Shown: positions 17,362 through 25,837, counted from the stretch's first letter. The stretch: DNA of 64,000 nt from an uncultured Actinomycetes bacterium (GCA_903860745.1 CAIORQ010000092.1:37219-101218), one strand, 5' to 3'. Numbers and translations are program-made. Notes: generated from the letters alone by a model not told the origin.

Positions 17362-18329
17362 GCACGCCGATCCTCCAGGTCCGTGACCTCAAGGTGGAGT
17401 ACACCACTTCCGCGGGGGCCGCCCAGGCGGTCGCCGGCGTCAGCTTCGACCTCGCTCCCGGCGAGTTCCTGGCCATCGTGGGCGAGTCGGGCTGCGGCAA
17501 GTCCACCATGCTGTTCTCGATCGCCCAGCTCCTGACCTACCCGGCCGAGACCGTCGGCGGCAGCGTCCTCTTCGACGGTGAGGACCTCACGACGCTGAGT
17601 CCCGAGGACCTGCGCCAGCGGCGCTGGCGCGACATCTCGGTCGTCATGCAGAGCGCGATGAACGCGCTGAACCCGACCCTGTCGATCGGTGCGCAACTGG
17701 CCGACGCCTGCCGAGCCCACACCGACTGGGACGACAAGAAGATCGCCGCGCGCTCGGCCGAGGTCCTCTCGATGGTCTCGATCGACGTCACGCACCTCAA
17801 GAGCTTCCCCTTCCAGCTCTCGGGCGGCATGCGCCAGCGCGCGATGATCGCGATGGCCCTGCTGCTGGAGCCCAAGTTGATCATCATGGACGAGCCGACC
17901 TCGGCGCTCGACGTGGTGGCCCAGCGATCCTTGATGCGCCAGGTCGAGAACCTGCGTCGCGAGTTGGGCTTCGCGGTCCTGTTCGTCACCCACGACATGA
18001 GCGTGGTCTCGCACTTCTCGGACCGCCTGGCCGTGATGTACGCCGGCGAGTTCGTCGAGCTCGGGGCCACGCGCGAGGTCTTCGACCGGCCGCGCCACCC
18101 CTACTCGGTGGGCCTGATGGACGCCTTCCCGTCCATCGTCGGCGAAGCGCGCGAGCTCACCGGCATCGCCGGGAACCCGCCCTCGCTGATCGATCCGCCG
18201 GCCGGCTGCCTCTTCGCGCCACGCTGCCAGCACGCCACCGACGAATGCCGTGAGTTCCGCCCGGAACTCGTGACCACCGACGGCCACGCGGTCAGCTGCC
18301 ACCTGGTGAACCCGAGGAGGCGCTCGTGA
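17358..18329 (+). CDS. ABC transporter ATP-binding protein, DppD type
   Basis: A 323-residue ATPase. Walker A GESGCGKST is near residue 38, the signature LSGGMRQRAMIA near 155, and Walker B LIIMDEPTSALDV near 174. The C-terminal oligopeptide-type extension (GCLFAPRCQHATDECREF) has the Cys cluster typical of DppD/OppD. It overlaps both neighbours by 4 bp and should form a heterodimer with the next ATPase to power uptake. Confidence 0.93.
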   Translation: MSTPILQVRDLKVEYTTSAGAAQAVAGVSFDLAPGEFLAIVGESGCGKSTMLFSIAQLLTYPAETVGGSVLFDGEDLTTLSPEDLRQRRWRDISVVMQSAMNALNPTLSIGAQLADACRAHTDWDDKKIAARSAEVLSMVSIDVTHLKSFPFQLSGGMRQRAMIAMALLLEPKLIIMDEPTSALDVVAQRSLMRQVENLRRELGFAVLFVTHDMSVVSHFSDRLAVMYAGEFVELGATREVFDRPRHPYSVGLMDAFPSIVGEARELTGIAGNPPSLIDPPAGCLFAPRCQHATDECREFRPELVTTDGHAVSCHLVNPRRRS

Positions 18330-19294
18330 CTGACGCGATCTTGAGCGTCGACCAGCTGTGCCGCTACTTCCGCGTGGGCGGCTTCCGCTCCGCGGGCGTC
18401 CTGCACGCCACCGACGACGTCACCTTCGAGGTGGCTCCGAGCGAGATCGTGGCCCTGGTCGGCGAATCGGGGTCCGGCAAGTCGACCATCGCGCGCGTCC
18501 TGGCCGGTCTGTATCCCCCCACGTCGGGGACCATCGTCTTCGAGGGTGAGAAGCAGGGCAGGACCGCCAGCCGCCGGGTCCGTGGTCGCATGCCGATGGT
18601 CTTCCAGGACCCCTTCGGCTCCATCAACCCCGTCTTGCGGGTCGGGCACAGCCTGCACCGCTCGCTCAAGTTGCACCGGCCCGAGCTCAACCGGGCCCAG
18701 CGAGAGGCCGAGGCCGTCGCCCTGGTCGAGAAGGTCGGTCTGCTGCCCGGCGCCGAGGTGCTGCGGCGCTATCCCCACGAACTCTCGGGCGGCCAGCGCC
18801 AGCGCTTCGGTTTCGCGCAGGCCCTGGCGTCGCGGCCCTCGCTCATCCTGGCCGACGAGCCCGTCTCGATGCTCGACGTGTCCATCCGCATCGGACTGCT
18901 CAACGTCATGCGCTCGCTGCGCGACGACGAGCACGTGTCGCTGCTCTACATCACCCACGACCTGGCCAGCGCACGCTACGTGGCCGACCGCATGATCGTG
19001 CTCTACGCGGGACGCATCGTCGAAGAGGGCACCACCGACGAGGTCATCTCCAACCCGTCGCACCCCTACACGCGGCTGTTGATGGCGACGGCTCCCGACC
19101 CGCGCCTGCCGCTCTCCCAGGAGACCGACGTGGAGGACCTGGGCGAGCCGCCCAAGGTCATCAACCCGGGACCGGGGTGCCGCTTCGCGCCGCGCTGTCC
19201 CCTGGCGATGGACCAATGCCGGACCTCGACCCCGGCGACGGTGCAGCTCTCAGCGACCAAGCGCGTCGCCTGTTACGCGGTCCAAGCCCCGTGA
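18326..19294 (+). CDS. ABC transporter ATP-binding protein, DppF type
   Basis: A 322-residue ATPase with a GTG start inside the upstream stop (GTGA). Walker A is GESGSGKST, the Q-loop region VFQDPFGSINPV, signature LSGGQRQRFGFA and Walker B LILADEPVSMLDV. The C-terminus again carries the oligopeptide-type Cys cluster (GCRFAPRCPLAMDQC). It is the partner of the DppD-type ATPase. Its stop overlaps the GTG of the hexosaminidase gene, tying sugar import to hydrolysis. Confidence 0.93.
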   Translation: MTDAILSVDQLCRYFRVGGFRSAGVLHATDDVTFEVAPSEIVALVGESGSGKSTIARVLAGLYPPTSGTIVFEGEKQGRTASRRVRGRMPMVFQDPFGSINPVLRVGHSLHRSLKLHRPELNRAQREAEAVALVEKVGLLPGAEVLRRYPHELSGGQRQRFGFAQALASRPSLILADEPVSMLDVSIRIGLLNVMRSLRDDEHVSLLYITHDLASARYVADRMIVLYAGRIVEEGTTDEVISNPSHPYTRLLMATAPDPRLPLSQETDVEDLGEPPKVINPGPGCRFAPRCPLAMDQCRTSTPATVQLSATKRVACYAVQAP

Positions 19295-20829
19295 CGCTCT
19301 CGGTCGTGCCCCGGCCCCGGGTGGTCGAAGGGCACGACGGGGCCCTGGTGCTGCGCTCGCCGCTGCGGGTGGCCTGCGCGGAGGAGTCCCGCGAGGTGGT
19401 CGCGGTCTTCGCCGACGACCTCGCCGGCGCCGTCGGATGGGACGTGCGCCTCGTGGCGCCCACCGAGGCCTGCGACCTTCGACTGCGTCACGACGCGACG
19501 CTCGCCGACGAGCACTTCGCCCTCCACGTGGGCGACGAGGTGGACGTCACGGCCGCTGGTCCTCGGGGGTTCGCCCACGCGCTGACGCTGCTGCGACAGT
19601 TGGGACCGGCGGCGCTGTGGTCCAGGGGCGCGCAGCTCGAGAGCTGGACGCTGCCGGCGGTGACCGTGGTGGACGGCCCGCGCTTCGCCTGGCGCGGCAC
19701 CCACCTCGACGTCGCCCGGCACTTCTTCGGCGTCGACGTCGTGAAGCGGATGATCGACCTGCTGGCGGCGCACCGGATGAACACCCTGCACCTGCACCTC
19801 AACGACGACCAGGGGTGGCGAGTGGAGGTGCCCGCGTGGCCGCGCCTGACCAGCGTCGGGGCCTGGCGACGGCGGTCGCCCCTCGGTCACGAGAGCGAGG
19901 GGCGGGTCGACGACGTCCCCCACGGCGGCTTCTACAGCGTCGCCGACGTCGCCGAGATCGTGGAGTACGCGCGCCGCCGTCGGGTCACGCTCGTCCCCGA
20001 GATCGACCTGCCGGGCCACGCCCAGGCGGTCCTCGCCGCCTACCCCCAGTTCGCGAACACCGACGAGCCCCTGGAGGTCTGGGACCATTGGGGGATCTCC
20101 ACCCACGTGCTCAACGTGGAGGAGGCGACGCTGGACTTCGCCGAGGAGGTCGTGCGCCACGTCGCCAGCCTGTTCCCCGGATCGCCGGTGCACATCGGCG
20201 GCGACGAGTGCCCGAGCGAGGAGTGGGCCGACAGCGAGGCGGCCCGCCACGTGATGGCGGTCCACGGCTTCGACGAGGCGGGTCAGCTCCAGGGCCTCTA
20301 CACGCGACGACTGGCCGAGGCGCTGCGCGGCGACGGGCACGCGGTGCTGGCCTGGGATGAGGTGCTCGACGCCGACGTGTCGCCCGGGACCACCATCTGC
20401 GCGTGGCGCAGCGTGGACAAGGGCGTCGAGGCGGCCCGACGCGGCTTCGACGTGGTCATGGCGCCGATGCAGTACCTCTACCTCGACTGGCTCAGCTCCG
20501 AGAGTCCCGACGAGCCCGTGGCCGTCGCACCGCGACCCTTCGTCACCACCTGGGAGAAGGTCTACGGCTTCGAGGTGGTGCCCGAGGGGCTGGACGCGTC
20601 ACTCGCCGGTCACGTGATCGGTGCCCAGGTCCAGCTGTGGACCGAGTACATCGACTCGGTCGCGCGTCTGGACTACATGGCCTTCCCGCGCCTGTGCGCC
20701 TTCGCCGAGGTGGCCTGGGGCACGGCGGGCGAGCTCGGTGAGTTCCGCGGCCGACTCGTCGAGCACCTCGCGCGCCTCGACGCCATGGGGGTGGCCTACC
20801 GACCGCTCGACCCCGAAGGCACGAGTTGA
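19291..20829 (+). CDS. Cytosolic beta-N-acetylhexosaminidase, GH20
   Basis: A 512-residue protein with an N-terminal GH20b-like domain (residues 1 to about 125) and a catalytic TIM barrel from FAWRGTHLDVARHFF (about residue 132). NTLHLHLNDDQGWRVEV and VPEIDLPGHAQA are classic strand motifs, and the catalytic Asp305-Glu306 pair sits in HIGGDECPSEEW. It should remove terminal GlcNAc or GalNAc. There is no signal peptide, so it acts inside the cell on what the transporter brings in. The GTG start overlaps the ATPase stop (GTGA); an in-frame extension further up would lie wholly inside the ATPase gene. Confidence 0.92.
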   Translation: MTLSVVPRPRVVEGHDGALVLRSPLRVACAEESREVVAVFADDLAGAVGWDVRLVAPTEACDLRLRHDATLADEHFALHVGDEVDVTAAGPRGFAHALTLLRQLGPAALWSRGAQLESWTLPAVTVVDGPRFAWRGTHLDVARHFFGVDVVKRMIDLLAAHRMNTLHLHLNDDQGWRVEVPAWPRLTSVGAWRRRSPLGHESEGRVDDVPHGGFYSVADVAEIVEYARRRRVTLVPEIDLPGHAQAVLAAYPQFANTDEPLEVWDHWGISTHVLNVEEATLDFAEEVVRHVASLFPGSPVHIGGDECPSEEWADSEAARHVMAVHGFDEAGQLQGLYTRRLAEALRGDGHAVLAWDEVLDADVSPGTTICAWRSVDKGVEAARRGFDVVMAPMQYLYLDWLSSESPDEPVAVAPRPFVTTWEKVYGFEVVPEGLDASLAGHVIGAQVQLWTEYIDSVARLDYMAFPRLCAFAEVAWGTAGELGEFRGRLVEHLARLDAMGVAYRPLDPEGTS

Positions 20830-21815
20830 GCGACACGCTGGCGTTGATGGACCTCTTCCTCGGTCCGGCCACGCCCGCGGCGCTGGAGAGGGTGTCGGGC
20901 GTCGATCGCGCCCAGATGCGCGGCCTCCTGGACGAACTCAGACTGGCCCCGGAGGTCGTCGCCGAACTCGAGGCCCACTGGGAATCGACGCGCGACACGC
21001 CGCGATGGGCCTCGCTGCTGGCCGCCCTGAGCGAGCGCGTCCGTCGCGACCGCGGCACCGTCGACGCCCATATCGCGATCTGGGCGGACCTGGACGACTA
21101 CGGACCCGAGGGTCGGCTCCTCTACTACTACCTCTTCGCCCTCGAGGCCCCGGGCCTGGTCGAGCTCTACGAGAGCTGGGGCCTGCCCGAGGACGTGCGT
21201 CGCGCGACCCTCGGCGCCCTGGCTCGCCACGGGGAGACCCACCGGCTCAAGCACGGCACGGTGGGCGTGGACGCCGGGTGGTGGACGCTGCCCCTGCTGT
21301 GGGGGAACATCCTCGAGGTGGGCAGCCTCAAGTTCGAGTACCTGCACCTCGGGGTGGGGACCCTCTCGCCGCACCCCTGGCTCGACGAGGACGTCGCGAG
21401 GCGCAGGGGCGAGGGCTTCCGGCGCGGGGACCCGGCGCTCAACGTGCACATCCCGGCGCGCATCGATCTCTCCGACGAGGCCCTCGACGCGACCTTCGCG
21501 CGGGCCCGAGAGGTGCTCCCTCGCGTCTGGCCCGTCGCGACGAGGCGCATCGCCGTGTGCCAGTCGTGGATGATGGACGACCGCCTCGTGGCGGCCCTGG
21601 GCGAGGGGAGCCGGATCGTGCGCTTCCAACGGCGCTTCGAGCTCATCGAGCCCTACGCCGACGACGTCGACAACGTCATGTACTTCGTCTTCGGCGTCGA
21701 GGGGGTCGACCCGTCGACCCTCCAGCCCAACTCGCGACTGCAGCGCTACATCAAGGAGGTCCTGGTCGCGGGGGGCTCGTGGCACAGCCGTACGGGCTGG
21801 CTGGCTTTCGACTGA
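20826..21815 (+). CDS. Acyltransferase-like protein (NAT_N/GNAT_C type), last gene of the sugar operon
   Basis: A 329-residue protein, probably started by the TTG that overlaps the hexosaminidase stop (TTGA). Recognisable stretches are RLLYYYLFALEAPGLVELY near residue 98, LPLLWGNILEVGSLKFEY near 155, CQSWMMDDRL near 245 and LQRYIKEVLVAGGSWHSR near the end. These resemble the paired N-acyltransferase N-terminal and GNAT-like C-terminal domains (PF18082/PF18164) found beside glycoside hydrolases in gut Firmicutes. The substrate is not known. Context suggests acylation of a sugar or amino sugar released in the cytosol; this is inference. Confidence 0.7.
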   Translation: MSDTLALMDLFLGPATPAALERVSGVDRAQMRGLLDELRLAPEVVAELEAHWESTRDTPRWASLLAALSERVRRDRGTVDAHIAIWADLDDYGPEGRLLYYYLFALEAPGLVELYESWGLPEDVRRATLGALARHGETHRLKHGTVGVDAGWWTLPLLWGNILEVGSLKFEYLHLGVGTLSPHPWLDEDVARRRGEGFRRGDPALNVHIPARIDLSDEALDATFARAREVLPRVWPVATRRIAVCQSWMMDDRLVAALGEGSRIVRFQRRFELIEPYADDVDNVMYFVFGVEGVDPSTLQPNSRLQRYIKEVLVAGGSWHSRTGWLAFD

Positions 21816-21898
21816 CCCCACCGCGGTGGCGCGACGGGTGACCCGGTGTTGAAATCCTTCCTGTTTCTCTCATTTGGTGTGATTTCGGTGGCAAACTT

Positions 21899-21915
21899 TG
21901 TGAATATTTCTCATG
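21899..21915. promoter_or_regulatory. Upstream operator of the deoR operon
   Basis: TGTGAATATTTCTCATG matches the perfect palindrome at 13641-13657 in 13 of 17 positions. Its centre is 30 bp from the centre of the operator at 21929-21945, mirroring the pair in front of the transport operon. Confidence 0.55.
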
Positions 21916-21921
21916 AATTCA

Positions 21922-21950
21922 TTGAAACATGTGAAAAATTCACATATTAT
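21922..21950 (+). promoter_or_regulatory. deoR operon promoter with operator in its spacer
   Basis: TTGAAA (21922-21927) and TATTAT (21945-21950) are 17 bp apart. The spacer carries ATGTGAAAAATTCACAT (21929-21945), a perfect 7-3-7 inverted repeat. GTG at 21958 stands 7 nt after the -10, so the mRNA is probably leaderless. The ATG at 21949 overlaps the -10 and the ATG at 21913 lies upstream of it, so neither can start translation from this promoter. The layout implies autorepression. Confidence 0.75.
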
Positions 21951-21957
21951 GGCGCAC

Positions 21958-22737
21958 GTGGATTCCAAGACCCGTCGCATGACGATCGCCGAACGCCTGC
22001 GCGTGCAGGGTGAGGCCTCGATCGTCGGACTCGCGGCGCTCTTTGGCACCTCGGAGATGACCATCCGTCGCGACCTCGACCAGCTCGAGGTCGAGGGACT
22101 CGCCAGACGCGCCCGCGGTGGGGCCATCTCGGTGCAGAGCCGCTCCTTCGAACCCCCCATCTTGCAGCGCTCCGCGCAGTCCTCCGAGGCCAAGCGGGCC
22201 ATCGGGGCCGCCGCCGCGGCGATGCTGCGCGTCAACGAGACCGTCTTCCTCGACGTGGGCAGCACCACCCACGAGATGGCCAAGGCCATCGACGCGGACC
22301 TGCCGATCACCGCGATCACCAGCTCACTGCTCATCGCCATGGAACTCTCGGCCAAGCCCGCGGTCAAGACCATCGTCACCGGCGGGGTGATCCGCCAGGG
22401 CGAGTTGAGCCTGATCGGTCCCCGGGCCCAGGCCTCCTTCGCCGACCTCAACTTCGACGCGGTCTTCATGGGCGTCGCGGGCATCTCCGACACCCGCGGG
22501 CTCACCGAGTACAACCTCGACGACGCCGACGTCAAGCGCGCCGCCATGGTGCAGGGGCGCCGCGTGATCGTGCTGGCCGACGAATCCAAGATCGGCCGGG
22601 TCGCGCTGTGCACCTTCGCCCCCATCCACGCGGTGGACGTGCTCATCACCGACGCCGCGCCTTCGCACCCCGGCGTGCGCCACATCCGAGAGCAGGACGT
22701 CGAAGTCCTGCACGTCACCTCGCCAGAGAAGGAGTAA
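21958..22737 (+). CDS. DeoR-family sugar-responsive repressor
   Basis: A protein of about 259 residues. The N-terminal winged helix has MTIAERLRVQGEASIVGLA and the DeoR recognition signature TSEMTIRRDLDQLEVEG, followed by ARRARGGA. The C-terminal sugar-phosphate sensor domain has FLDVGSTTHEMAKAI near residue 97 and DAVFMGVAGIS near 165. It should repress both sugar operons and release on binding a phosphorylated intermediate. GTG 21958 is chosen from the -10 position; ATG 21979 is the alternative. Confidence 0.9.
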   Translation: MDSKTRRMTIAERLRVQGEASIVGLAALFGTSEMTIRRDLDQLEVEGLARRARGGAISVQSRSFEPPILQRSAQSSEAKRAIGAAAAAMLRVNETVFLDVGSTTHEMAKAIDADLPITAITSSLLIAMELSAKPAVKTIVTGGVIRQGELSLIGPRAQASFADLNFDAVFMGVAGISDTRGLTEYNLDDADVKRAAMVQGRRVIVLADESKIGRVALCTFAPIHAVDVLITDAAPSHPGVRHIREQDVEVLHVTSPEKE

Positions 22738-22743
22738 GTAACC

Positions 22744-23547
22744 ATGTCGCGTTTTCGCACGATCTTCCCGGGAGTCGCCAAGCCCCTGATCGCCATGGCC
22801 CACGTGCCACCGCTGCCCGGGACGCCGCTCTACGACGCCGCAGCCGGCGTGCAGGGGCTCATCGACCACGTCAAGCGTGACACCGCGCTGCTGCTCGAGG
22901 GCGGCTTCGACGCCGTGCTCTTCTGCAACGAGGGCGACCGCCCCTACCAGCTGCACGCGGGTCTCGAGGCGTCGGCCGTGATGACCCGGGTGGCCACCGA
23001 GTGCCGGCCCGACGACCGACCCTTCGGCGTGGACTACCTCTGGGACGCCCAGGCGGCCCTGGCCATCGCCGTGGGCTCGGGCGCCGCGTTCATGCGCGAG
23101 GTTATCGACGGCGCCTGGGAGTCCGACATGGGGCCCTGGAGCCCCGACGCGGCCAAGCTCCTGCGCGACCGACGCAACTTCGGTCGCGACGACCTGGCCA
23201 TCTTCGCCAACATCACCCCGGAGTTCGCCTCGCCCATCGGCCGGCGCAGCCCCGCGCAGATGGCCCGCTCGACCGTGGTGTCGAGCCTGGCCGACGTCAT
23301 CTTGGTGTCGGGTCCGATGGCGGGCTCCGAGCCCGACGTCGCCACCGTCGCCGAGGTGCGCGAGGCCGTCGACCCCTCCGTGCCGGTCCTGCTCAACACC
23401 GGCGCCAAGGCCGCGACCATCGCGCAGTACCTCAAGTACGCCGACGGCTGCATCGTCGGTTCGGACCTGAAGCGCGACGGCTACACCTGGAACGAGGTCG
23501 AGCCCGAACGCGTCAAGCGCTTCATCGACGCCGCTCGCAGTGCCTGA
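22744..23547 (+). CDS. BtpA/SgcQ-family protein
   Basis: A 267-residue TIM-barrel protein of the BtpA/SgcQ family: PLIAMAHVPPLPGTPLYD near residue 14, LLEGGFDAVLFCNEGDRPY near 50, FGVDYLWDAQAALAIA near 94 and DGCIVGSDLKRDG near 236. Family members occur in sugar gene clusters (SgcQ) and in photosystem I biogenesis (BtpA); the biochemical activity is unsettled. It lies 6 bp after deoR with an AAGGAG site and overlaps the next gene by 8 bp, so it is firmly within the sugar operon. Confidence 0.82.
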   Translation: MSRFRTIFPGVAKPLIAMAHVPPLPGTPLYDAAAGVQGLIDHVKRDTALLLEGGFDAVLFCNEGDRPYQLHAGLEASAVMTRVATECRPDDRPFGVDYLWDAQAALAIAVGSGAAFMREVIDGAWESDMGPWSPDAAKLLRDRRNFGRDDLAIFANITPEFASPIGRRSPAQMARSTVVSSLADVILVSGPMAGSEPDVATVAEVREAVDPSVPVLLNTGAKAATIAQYLKYADGCIVGSDLKRDGYTWNEVEPERVKRFIDAARSA

Positions 23548-25030
23548 GCTCGGCCCACTGCTGCTGGGCATCGACCTGGGCTCCTCGGGGGTCAAGGCGA
23601 CCCTGGTGAGCCCCGAGCGCGGCATCGTGGCCAGCACGAGCCGCCCCGTCGCTCTCTTCAGCGACCACGCCGGCTGGGCCGAGGCCGACCCGGCCGAGTG
23701 GTGGGGGGCGGCCTGCGAGGTGATCGGCGAACTGTTGGCGACGAGCGGCGCGGACAAGTCCGACGTCGGGGCCCTGGCGGTGTCGGGCATGGTCCCGGCC
23801 GTGGTGCTCTGCGACGACCGGGGCGTGCCGCTGCGCCGGGCGATCCTCCAGAACGACGCGCGCGCGACCGCCGAGATCCGTGAACTCCAGGGCGCCCTCG
23901 CGCACCTGGACCTCCTGCGACTGACCGGTTCGGTCCTGTCGCAACAATCCGTCTCCCCGACGGTGCTGTGGCTGGCGCGCCGCGAGCCCGAGTCGTGGTC
24001 CCGCACCGCCAGCGTGCAGGGGTCCTACGACTGGCTCGCCCGCCAGTTCGGCGCCGAGGCGCACGTGGAGCAGAACTGGGCCCTCGAGAGCGGGCTCTAC
24101 GACCTCGAACTGCGACCCCTCGACGACGTCGTGGCCGCCACCGGCGTTGTCTGGCCCGCCCTCTTGCCGGTGCGGCGGCCGGGCAGCGTGGTCGGCGAGG
24201 TCAGCGTCGCCGCGGCCGAGGCCAGTGGACTGGCCGCCGGGACGACCATCGTGGTGGGCGGCGCCGACCACGTGCTCTCGGCCTACGGCGCGGGACTGGT
24301 CAAGTCGGGCGACGCGCTGATCAAGCTCGGGGGGGCTGGCGACATCCTGGCGGTGTCCAAGCAGGTCTTCCTCGACCGCCGGCTCTACCTCGACGCGCAC
24401 CCGGTGCCGGGTTCGTGGCTACCCAACGGCTGCATGGCCACCAGCGGCTCGGTCCTGCGCTGGGAGCAGCACCTCCTGGCCGACGCCTCCCTGGAGGAGC
24501 TCGACGCCGCGGCGCGCGAGGCGACCCCCGGCGCGCTGCTGTCGCTGCCGTACTTCCTGGGCGAGAAGACCCCCCTGCACGACCCGGACCTTCGCGGGAT
24601 CATCGCCGGACTTCACCTGGGCACCACCAAGGGCGACCTGCACCGCTCCTTCCTCGAGGGCATCGCCTACGGCTTCAAGGCGCACGTCGACGTCTTCGCC
24701 GAGGGCGGCCTGGTGCTCGGCGACGTGCGCGTCACCAACGGCGGATCGCGCTCGCGTCTGTGGCGAGAGATCCTCGCCGACGTCCTCCAGCGCGACCTCA
24801 TCTCGATCATCAACCACCCCGGGGCCTCCTACGGCGCCGCGGTCATCGCCGGCATCGGCACCGGACTGGTGGACGACTGGAGCTACGTGACGGGGGCCCT
24901 CGAGAGGGGCGAGGTCATCTCGCCCAACCCCGAGAACGTCTCGCTCTACGAGGAGCGCTACCAGCAGTTCCTCCAACTGGGCCAGGTCACCGCCGTCATC
25001 TCGCACTCACTAGCAAGGAGCACCTCATGA
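23540..25030 (+). CDS. FGGY-family carbohydrate kinase
   Basis: A 496-residue sugar kinase with two actin-like domains: phosphate loop GIDLGSSGVKATLVS near residue 10, GGADHVLSAYGAG near 235, IKLGGAGDILAVS near 257 and VTNGGSRSRLWREILADV near 395. Length and motifs fit the xylulokinase/ribulokinase group. It should phosphorylate a sugar, polyol or keto-sugar, perhaps the product of the SDR encoded next. GTG start; the 3' end overlaps the SDR start by 4 bp (ATGA). Confidence 0.88.
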   Translation: MPELGPLLLGIDLGSSGVKATLVSPERGIVASTSRPVALFSDHAGWAEADPAEWWGAACEVIGELLATSGADKSDVGALAVSGMVPAVVLCDDRGVPLRRAILQNDARATAEIRELQGALAHLDLLRLTGSVLSQQSVSPTVLWLARREPESWSRTASVQGSYDWLARQFGAEAHVEQNWALESGLYDLELRPLDDVVAATGVVWPALLPVRRPGSVVGEVSVAAAEASGLAAGTTIVVGGADHVLSAYGAGLVKSGDALIKLGGAGDILAVSKQVFLDRRLYLDAHPVPGSWLPNGCMATSGSVLRWEQHLLADASLEELDAAAREATPGALLSLPYFLGEKTPLHDPDLRGIIAGLHLGTTKGDLHRSFLEGIAYGFKAHVDVFAEGGLVLGDVRVTNGGSRSRLWREILADVLQRDLISIINHPGASYGAAVIAGIGTGLVDDWSYVTGALERGEVISPNPENVSLYEERYQQFLQLGQVTAVISHSLARSTS

Positions 25031-25791
25031 GTCAACCCGTCGCCGCCGTCACCGGAGCCGGATCGGGCATCGGGGCGGCCATCGCGCGCGAGCTCGGTTC
25101 GCGCGGCTACCACGTGGTCGTCTCGGACATCGACGCGGAGGCGGCGGCCACCGTGGCGCGCGGCATAGCCAGCGCGGAGTCGCATCGCCTCGACGTCACG
25201 AGCCCGGCGGACTGCGACGCCCTGGTCAACAACATCGTCACGGCCCACGGTCGACTGGACGTGTGGGTCTCCAACGCGGGTATCTCCAAGATGCAGCGCT
25301 TCGTCGACATCTCGCCGGCCGACCTCGTGCGCAACTTCGAGGTCAACACCTACGGCGTCTTCTACTGCGGCCAGTCCGCCGCGCGCGCCATGATCGCCCT
25401 GGGCACGCCCGGGCGAATCATCAACACCGCCTCCATGGCCGCCAAGCAGGGCGGCGTCCCCTTCCTCGCGGACTACGTGGCCTCGAAGTTCGCGGTGCTG
25501 GGCCTCACCCAGGCCATGGCCTTCGAGCTCGCCCCCCACGGCATCCGGGTCAACTCGGTGTGCCCGGGCTTCGTGGCCACTCCCATGCAGACGCGCGAGT
25601 TGGCCTGGGAGGCGCAGCTGCGCGGCGCCGACCCCGAGACGGTCAAGCAGATGTGGATCAACGACACGCCGCTCGGACGACTCGAGGTCCCCGAGGACGT
25701 CGCCAAGGTCGTGGCCTTCCTCGCCTCCGACGACGCCGAGTTCTTGACCGGCGAGTCCATCTCGGTCAACGGCGGGGCCTTCATGGACTGA
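25027..25791 (+). CDS. SDR-family oxidoreductase, polyol dehydrogenase-like
   Basis: A 254-residue classical short-chain dehydrogenase. The NAD(P) motif TGAGSGIG is near residue 9, SNAGIS near 83, and the catalytic Ser and Tyr-x-x-x-Lys are in NTASMAAKQGG and YVASK. The C-terminal GESISVNGGAFMD is standard. Asp following VVVS (position ~37) suggests NAD preference. Sequence style is like sorbitol or polyol dehydrogenases. The ATG overlaps the kinase stop and has AAGGAG upstream. It probably oxidises or reduces the sugar handled by the FGGY kinase (inference). Confidence 0.87.
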   Translation: MSQPVAAVTGAGSGIGAAIARELGSRGYHVVVSDIDAEAAATVARGIASAESHRLDVTSPADCDALVNNIVTAHGRLDVWVSNAGISKMQRFVDISPADLVRNFEVNTYGVFYCGQSAARAMIALGTPGRIINTASMAAKQGGVPFLADYVASKFAVLGLTQAMAFELAPHGIRVNSVCPGFVATPMQTRELAWEAQLRGADPETVKQMWINDTPLGRLEVPEDVAKVVAFLASDDAEFLTGESISVNGGAFMD

Positions 25792-25837
25792 AGGGTCCGC
25801 TCGCGGTCATCGCTGCGAAGCGCCGGCGACCAGGTCG

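Noticed and set aside
15503..19294. Simple annotation as a dipeptide transporter
   Set aside because: The family covers several substrates, and the coupled GH20 gene and DeoR operators point to a sugar. Dpp gene names were not used.
21913..21957. Starting DeoR at ATG 21913 or ATG 21949
   Set aside because: These codons lie upstream of or inside the -10 box TATTAT of a well-formed promoter, so they would not be in the mRNA.
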